From Sphingopyxis terrae subsp. terrae NBRC 15098 (lineage in GTDB: Bacteria; Pseudomonadota; Alphaproteobacteria; Sphingomonadales; Sphingomonadaceae), in NCBI RefSeq assembly GCF_001598815.1, contig NZ_BCZQ01000016.1, positions 62,001 to 126,000 of the forward strand: a stretch of DNA of 64,000 bases, read 5' to 3'. Positions 58,952 through 64,000 of this stretch are shown piece by piece. A program made the position numbers and the translations under genes. Every line of letters begins with the position of its first letter. The stretch's first letter is position 1. The notes under the pieces were generated by a model that was not told where the DNA came from, ran no database searches, and worked only from the letters and a program-made list of their open reading frames with translations.

Positions 58952-61729
58952 ATGAACGCTGTTGAGATCGAAGAGGCAGTAACGGAATTGGCGGAACGTC
59001 CGTTCGATCGAGCGGAGTTTCCGTTTCAGTTCCTTGAGGCGTTCGGCAACAAACCGGCGACGATCAAGCGTCTTCGCGACGGTCACAGCAACAGCTCCGA
59101 TCTTGGCGGCGTCCTTCAACGCAGCAACATCCACATCGCTGTTGCTGAGAAGGGCGATGTGACCGCGACACTTGCCGCGCTAAAAGCCAGCCCCGCGACC
59201 TCCAAAGCGAAAGCACAATTCGTGCTCGCCACCGACGGCGATATGTTCGAAGCCGAGGATATCGAGTCCGGCGAAACGGTTGCCTGCACCTTTGCCGAGT
59301 TCCCCGAGCATTTCGGTTTCTTCCTCCCATTGGCGGGCATCAGCACCGTCAAACAGGTGCGTGATAGCGCGTTCGACATTCGCGCTACCAGCCGCCTCAA
59401 TCGACTCTACGTTGAGCTGCTGAAAGACAATCCCGAGTGGAGCAAGGCCGACCGCCGTCCCGACATGAACCACTTCATGGCGCGGCTGATCTTTTGCTTC
59501 TTCGCGGAAGACACCGACATCTTCAACGGCACCGGCCTGTTCACCGCGACGGTGGATCAGATGAGCGAGAAGGACGCGTCGAACACTCATGAGGTGATCG
59601 CAGAAATCTTCCGCGCGATGAACACGCGGATTAGTGACCGGCAGGCCTCAGTTATTCGCTCCTGGGCGAACGTGTTTCCCTATGTGAACGGTGGGTTGTT
59701 TTCTGGGAGCCTTGAGGTTCCACGTTTCAGCCGCATCGCGCGATCCTACCTACTACACATCGGCAGCCTGAAATGGACGCAGATCAATCCCGACATTTTC
59801 GGATCGATGATTCAGGCTGTTGCCGATGATGAAGAGCGCGGCGCGCTGGGTATGCACTACACGAGCCGACCGAATATTCTGAAGGTGCTCGATCCGCTTT
59901 TTCTCGACAGTCTGCGCGAGCAGCTTGAAGAGGCAGGTGACAGTCCTCGAAAGCTTCTCAATCTCCGGAATCGAATGGCGCGCATCCGCGTGTTCGATCC
60001 TGCCTGCGGCAGCGGTAACTTCCTTGTTATCGCCTACAAGGAAATGCGGGAGATCGAGGCAGAGATCAATCGGCGGCGTGGTGAGGAGGGCCGCGTATCT
60101 GATATACCGCTTACCAATTTTCGCGGTATCGAACTGCGAGATTTTCCGGCTGAGATTGCACGGCTCGCGCTTATCATCGCCGAGTTCCAGTGCGACACGC
60201 TCTATCGCGGGCAGAAGTTAGCGCTAGCGGAATTTTTGCCGCTCAATGCAGAAAACTGGATCACTTGTGGCAATGCGCTGCGCCTTGATTGGCTGAGCAT
60301 TTGTCCGCCAACGGGAATCGGCGTTAAGCTGGTTGGCGATGACCTGTTTTCGACACCACTCGATCAAGCGCAGATCGACTTTGAGAATGAAGGCGGCGAG
60401 ACATACATTTGCGGCAACCCGCCTTACATCGGCAGCAGTTTGCAATCAGAAGATCAGAAAACTGATCTCCACGATATATTCTCATCAATTACATCTTCGT
60501 GGAAGAACCTTGATTATATAGCCGGATGGTTCTTTAAGGCCGCCGCATATTCTGCATCAGTGTCCTGCGAATTTGCATTCGTTAGCACAAACTCTGTTTG
60601 CCAAGGGCAACAAGTCCCATTGCTATGGCCGCTTCTTATACAACGAGGGCTGAGAATAAGGTTCGCGCATCTGTCCTTTAAGTGGTCGAATCTAGCGTCA
60701 CACAATGCAGGTGTGACAGTGGTAATCATTGGCCTAACTGCGACGTTAGGCAGGAATGCGATCCTGTTTTCAATGGATAAGGACGGCATATCAGCGAGAC
60801 GAGAAGTCGATAACATTAACCCATATCTCGTTTCAGGGCCACCAATCGTAGTCGAGGGACAATCCAAACCTCCGGTCGGATTGGGCATAATGTATAAAGG
60901 AAATATGCCGTCAGACGGTGGATTTTTGGTGTTGGAAGCTTCCGAGCGCGCATCAATCCTTTCGACCCACCCGGAGGCCTCAAAATTCATTCGGCCTTAT
61001 GTTGGTTCCAGAGACTTCATCCGTGGCGAGTTACGATATTGTCTCTGGATCGAAAACGGGGAGGTTGCCGAGGCTCAAGCAATTGCGGCAATTAGCGAGC
61101 GACTTGAGAGCGTGCGCAGGTTTCGTGCCTCAGCCAAAGCACCGACAACGCGACCTCATGCTCAGACGCCGCACAAATTTATTCAAATTCAATCTATCGC
61201 CAAACAACATTCGATCATTATTCCAAGACATACATCGGAGCGGCGGGAATATCTGCCCTTTGGGCTTCTTGATGAATCTGCAATTGTTTCCGATGCTGCC
61301 CTTGCGATTTACGATGCGCCGAGCTGGAACATGGCGATCATCGCTTCAAGGCTTCACCTGGTTTGGATTTCAACCGTTTGCGGCAAGATCAAGACCGATT
61401 TCCGCTATTCGAATACACTCGGATGGAATGCCTTTCCGCTTCCGACCCTGACGGAAAAAAACAGGGATGATCTGACACGTTGCGCTGAAGATATTCTGTT
61501 GGCTCGGGAGGCGCATTTCCCTTCAACCATCGCCGATCTTTACGATTCCGAAGCTATGCCCGACGACCTGCGCGAAGCGCATGAACGGAACGACGAGGTG
61601 TTGGAACGAATCTATATTGGAAGGCGGTTCAAGAACGACACCGAACGACTCGAAAAGTTGTTCGAGCTTTACACCAAGATGACCGCAGGCGCGGGTGGCG
61701 CGAAGAAGCGCAAGGCAGGGGCAGCATGA
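58952..61729 (+). CDS. MmeI-like class I DNA adenine methyltransferase without evident nuclease motif
   Basis: A 925-aa protein with the domain order of type IIL MmeI-like enzymes: N-terminal domain (1-140, LPLAGISTVKQV), helical spacer (about 150-320, HFMARLIFCFFAEDTDIF and GMHYTSRPNILKVLDPLF), N6-adenine methylase domain (motif I VFDPACGSGNFLVIAYKEM, motif IV CGNPPYIGSS), target-recognition region (about 640-820) and helical C-terminus. The D-X9-ExK endonuclease motif expected in the first 90 residues of MmeI is not visible. It would mark adenines; cutting would need other subunits. It overlaps the next gene by 4 bp. Confidence 0.88.
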   Translation: MNAVEIEEAVTELAERPFDRAEFPFQFLEAFGNKPATIKRLRDGHSNSSDLGGVLQRSNIHIAVAEKGDVTATLAALKASPATSKAKAQFVLATDGDMFEAEDIESGETVACTFAEFPEHFGFFLPLAGISTVKQVRDSAFDIRATSRLNRLYVELLKDNPEWSKADRRPDMNHFMARLIFCFFAEDTDIFNGTGLFTATVDQMSEKDASNTHEVIAEIFRAMNTRISDRQASVIRSWANVFPYVNGGLFSGSLEVPRFSRIARSYLLHIGSLKWTQINPDIFGSMIQAVADDEERGALGMHYTSRPNILKVLDPLFLDSLREQLEEAGDSPRKLLNLRNRMARIRVFDPACGSGNFLVIAYKEMREIEAEINRRRGEEGRVSDIPLTNFRGIELRDFPAEIARLALIIAEFQCDTLYRGQKLALAEFLPLNAENWITCGNALRLDWLSICPPTGIGVKLVGDDLFSTPLDQAQIDFENEGGETYICGNPPYIGSSLQSEDQKTDLHDIFSSITSSWKNLDYIAGWFFKAAAYSASVSCEFAFVSTNSVCQGQQVPLLWPLLIQRGLRIRFAHLSFKWSNLASHNAGVTVVIIGLTATLGRNAILFSMDKDGISARREVDNINPYLVSGPPIVVEGQSKPPVGLGIMYKGNMPSDGGFLVLEASERASILSTHPEASKFIRPYVGSRDFIRGELRYCLWIENGEVAEAQAIAAISERLESVRRFRASAKAPTTRPHAQTPHKFIQIQSIAKQHSIIIPRHTSERREYLPFGLLDESAIVSDAALAIYDAPSWNMAIIASRLHLVWISTVCGKIKTDFRYSNTLGWNAFPLPTLTEKNRDDLTRCAEDILLAREAHFPSTIADLYDSEAMPDDLREAHERNDEVLERIYIGRRFKNDTERLEKLFELYTKMTAGAGGAKKRKAGAA

Positions 61730-62562
61730 GCAGCCTTACCGACACCGAGAAGCGATATTTTGAAAACCTGCTCGGGATGGGTAGCGGTTACGTCCTTGAC
61801 TACACCGATCAGACCTTTGCGGAGTTCTTCAAAAGTCACCGCGTCGCGATCCACGACGCCAGATATCAAACCTACGGCAGCTCCAAGGCCAAGAAGCTGC
61901 GATCATTCTGGGAGCAAGAGCCAGATGCACTTGTCGGGAAAGTGCTATCCGAATTGCTCGATACGAGCGAGGCCATAGGCGCGCTCAATGGTCAGCAATC
62001 CGATGACGCCGTTCTCGCCAAAGCGCGCAGCATCGTTGCACGGCTTGAGGGTAAGTCCGCGTCATCGCCAAAACCCGCCGCGCAGACTGTCGATGACTTT
62101 CTGCACAACGAGTTCATCATTCCCAATATCCAGAAACTTCCTATCGAAGCCCAAGCAGTTCCAATCATTGAAAGCCGTTTGAAAGAAGCTCGCACTGCAA
62201 TTGCCGCTGGAGCCTATCTATCGACCATCTTCCTATGCGGTAGCGTCCTTGAGGCCGTGTTGCTTGGGGCAGCGCAAAAGGAACCCGCTCGATTTAATCG
62301 TGCGTCGTCTAGCCCGAAGGGGTCAGATGGAACCGCCCGCCGTTTCCATGAATGGTCACTGTCGCAGTTGATCGACGTTGCGAGCGAGATCGGATTGTTC
62401 AAGCCTGACGTGAAAAAATTCAGTCACGGGCTACGTGATTTCCGCAACTACATCCACCCCTATGAGCAGATGGCGTCTGGGTTCACCCCAGACCAACACA
62501 CAGCGAAGGTCTGTTTCCAGGTGCTAAAGGCGGCTCTCGCGAGCATTGCAGGGGAGCGCTGA
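61726..62562 (+). CDS. unknown protein with C-terminal HEPN-like motif
   Basis: A 278-aa protein. The N-terminal part (1-125) contains SSLTDTEKRYFENLLGMGSG, an all-helical segment resembling the N-terminal region of abortive-infection-type proteins; the C-terminal half has LSTIFLCGSVLEAVLLG and RDFRNYIHPYEQ near 237-248, a good Rx4-6H HEPN motif (R237, H244). HEPN domains are often RNases or bind nucleotides in defence systems, but DUF4145-like members can be non-catalytic. It is co-translated with the methyltransferase. Confidence 0.7.
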   Translation: MSSLTDTEKRYFENLLGMGSGYVLDYTDQTFAEFFKSHRVAIHDARYQTYGSSKAKKLRSFWEQEPDALVGKVLSELLDTSEAIGALNGQQSDDAVLAKARSIVARLEGKSASSPKPAAQTVDDFLHNEFIIPNIQKLPIEAQAVPIIESRLKEARTAIAAGAYLSTIFLCGSVLEAVLLGAAQKEPARFNRASSSPKGSDGTARRFHEWSLSQLIDVASEIGLFKPDVKKFSHGLRDFRNYIHPYEQMASGFTPDQHTAKVCFQVLKAALASIAGER

Positions 62563-62563
62563 T

Positions 62564-62977
62564 ATGTTCGCCCGTATTCAATATGCCGCCCTGAACTCAC
62601 GCCAGAAGGAAAACTACAATTTCCAGAAGGTCGCAGCTCGCCTCGCTGACTATGGCTTCAACAGCATACGTTTGACCGACGATTGGCAAGGTGCGGACTT
62701 CATCGCCGTCCACATAGACGGCGAAACCTTCTTGAAGGTCCAGCTAAAGGGCCGATTGGTTATCGACCGGAAATATGTGGGCAAAGGCATCCACATCGCA
62801 TTTTTGTATGGCGATGACCTCTATCTCTATGATCATGATAAGTTTGTTCAACACCTAGAAGGAAACGGCTTGATTGGGGCTGACAGTGTTACCTGGCACG
62901 AAAAGGGGTTTCGAAGCTGGCCACTCCCTCCCGCTTGGGCGATCAACTATCTAGCCGATTACAGGATTTCCCGATGA
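62564..62977 (+). CDS. small PD-(D/E)xK-like protein (QxK variant), probable nuclease subunit
   Basis: A 137-aa protein. Helix RQKENYNFQKVAARLADYG (Glu16), then GADFIAVHIDG with Asp45, and strand FLKVQLKGR with Q60-x-K62, reproduces the E...D...QxK arrangement of Mrr-like and DUF4365-like nucleases. Fold assignment is from motif pattern only. It starts 1 bp after the HEPN gene (ATG at 62564; an upstream TTG is rejected) and overlaps the helicase gene by 4 bp, as expected for a nuclease partner of helicase and methylase. Confidence 0.65.
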   Translation: MFARIQYAALNSRQKENYNFQKVAARLADYGFNSIRLTDDWQGADFIAVHIDGETFLKVQLKGRLVIDRKYVGKGIHIAFLYGDDLYLYDHDKFVQHLEGNGLIGADSVTWHEKGFRSWPLPPAWAINYLADYRISR

Positions 62978-64000
62978 CCAAGTCCGTCCCATCCGTTTCA
63001 GTTACATACGCTCGCAATGGCGGCTCGACGAAAGCCAACGCCCTCGGAATGCGCGCGATGCAGGAACGGGCGTTTGAAAAACGTGGGGAACCATACCTCC
63101 TTATCAAGTCGCCGCCGGCATCAGGGAAAAGCCGCGCGCTCATGTTCATCGCGCTCGACAAGCTCGCCAATCAGGGATTGAAGCAGGCGATCATCGTCGT
63201 TCCAGAAAAATCCATCGGCTCCAGCTTCGCTGATGAACCGCTCACCAAGTACGGGTTTTGGTCCGACTGGACCGTTACGCCGAAGTGGAATCTCTGCAAC
63301 GCGCCCGGTGAGGACGGCGGCAAGGTCAACAGCGTCGGCAGTTTTCTCGCCAGCGACGATCAGGTTCTTGTCTGCACACACGCGACGTTTCGTTTCGCGG
63401 TGGAGCGGTTTGGCATCGAGGCGTTCGATGACCGCTTAATCGCAGTGGATGAATTTCACCACGTTTCTGCCAACCCTGACAACGTGCTGGGCAAGCACCT
63501 GGGCGACTTTATTGCGCGCGACAAGGTGCACATCGTCGCAATGACGGGCAGCTATTTTCGTGGCGATGCTGAGGCTGTGCTGTCACCGACAGACGAAGCG
63601 AAGTTCGATACCGTCACCTACACCTACTACGAGCAGCTCAACGGCTACGAGTATCTCAAGCAGCTCGACATTGGCTATTTCTTCTATTCCGGCTCCTACA
63701 CGGACGACATCCTTGAGGTGCTGAACCCAGCCGAGAAAACCATCATTCACATTCCGAACGTCAATTCGCGCGAGAGCACGAAGGACAAGATCAAAGAGGT
63801 CGAGCACATCATCTCGGAGCTGGGCGAGTGGGAAGGTGCCGATCCCGTCACCGGCTTCCAGATCGTCAAAATGTCGGATGGCAAAAAGCTGCGCATCGCT
63901 GACCTGGTTGACGACGATCCTTCAAAGCGCGACCGCGTGTCCGCTGCCCTGAAAGACCCAGCCCACAAGAACAATCGCGATCATGTCGACATCATCATCG
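62974..64000 (+). CDS. SF2 DExH-box helicase/translocase, 5' part (3' end outside window)
   Basis: 342 codons are open to the window edge. Motif I is IKSPPASGKSRALMF (P-loop), motif Ia VVPEKSIGSSF, motif II VDEFHHVSA (DEFH), motif III MTGSYFRG; the RecA2 domain is only begun. The family includes restriction-enzyme motor subunits and defence helicases. ATG at 62974 overlaps the nuclease-like gene stop by 4 bp. Confidence 0.88.
   Translation, partial: MTKSVPSVSVTYARNGGSTKANALGMRAMQERAFEKRGEPYLLIKSPPASGKSRALMFIALDKLANQGLKQAIIVVPEKSIGSSFADEPLTKYGFWSDWTVTPKWNLCNAPGEDGGKVNSVGSFLASDDQVLVCTHATFRFAVERFGIEAFDDRLIAVDEFHHVSANPDNVLGKHLGDFIARDKVHIVAMTGSYFRGDAEAVLSPTDEAKFDTVTYTYYEQLNGYEYLKQLDIGYFFYSGSYTDDILEVLNPAEKTIIHIPNVNSRESTKDKIKEVEHIISELGEWEGADPVTGFQIVKMSDGKKLRIADLVDDDPSKRDRVSAALKDPAHKNNRDHVDIII

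Overview
The window comes from a G+C-rich alphaproteobacterium, most likely order Sphingomonadales and probably Sphingopyxis. The gene order, the strong GC3 bias and the Sphingopyxis-like EctC/EctD sequences all point that way. This assignment rests on recalled protein families; no search was run.

Bases 1-49,670 are ordinary chromosome. In order it holds: the 3' part of glnD; a leftward block rpmI-rplT, an AraC-type regulator, pheS-pheT, an alpha/beta hydrolase and a GFA-fold protein; hisN-like phosphatase and prs; a membrane LytTR regulator; nadE and gltX; a TonB paralog behind a Zur-box-like sequence; rpmG; a lone mreB. Next is a complete ectoine/hydroxyectoine cluster (ectA-ectB-ectC-ectD-ask, then two MFS transporters, with divergent ectR). 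Then follow an adenosine-kinase-like sugar kinase, a flippase-like protein, gpsA-tsaD, hemC-hemD and a mitofilin-like protein. After these come glutaryl-CoA dehydrogenase with a class III CoA-transferase, a TonB-dependent receptor with divergent TetR regulator, metX-metW, hisC-tyrC, and the ftsE-ftsX-ydcF-plsC run. A YeiH-type transporter ends the chromosomal part. In the ectoine operon, ectA has no ATG, GTG or TTG start in frame and seems to begin at an ATA with an ideally spaced ribosome binding site.

At 49,675 lies tRNA-Arg(CCG). To its right begins an integrated mobile element that runs past the window end, with visibly lower G+C and different codon use. Its serine recombinase abuts the tRNA, and its reading frame runs antisense through the whole tRNA gene. 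The element carries a VirD4-like coupling protein, several unknown membrane or soluble proteins, a leucine-rich-repeat protein and dense regulatory structure. That structure includes four copies of a box (GAGTTTSCCCCA on the minus strand) 50-80 bp upstream of four leftward genes, a perfect hairpin that buries a Shine-Dalgarno, an 11-bp-periodic array of CTCCGGAG sites, and a stretch of at least six successive hairpins.

The right end is a tightly packed rightward operon: a 50-aa ribbon-helix-helix protein, a MmeI-like adenine methyltransferase without an evident nuclease motif, a HEPN-motif protein, a small protein with a PD-(D/E)xK-like D...QxK motif, and an SF2 helicase cut by the window end. 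The last four overlap by 4 bp or are 1 bp apart. I read this as a candidate defence (restriction-modification-like) system in which modification, nuclease and motor are separate polypeptides. I cannot match it to a named system with confidence.
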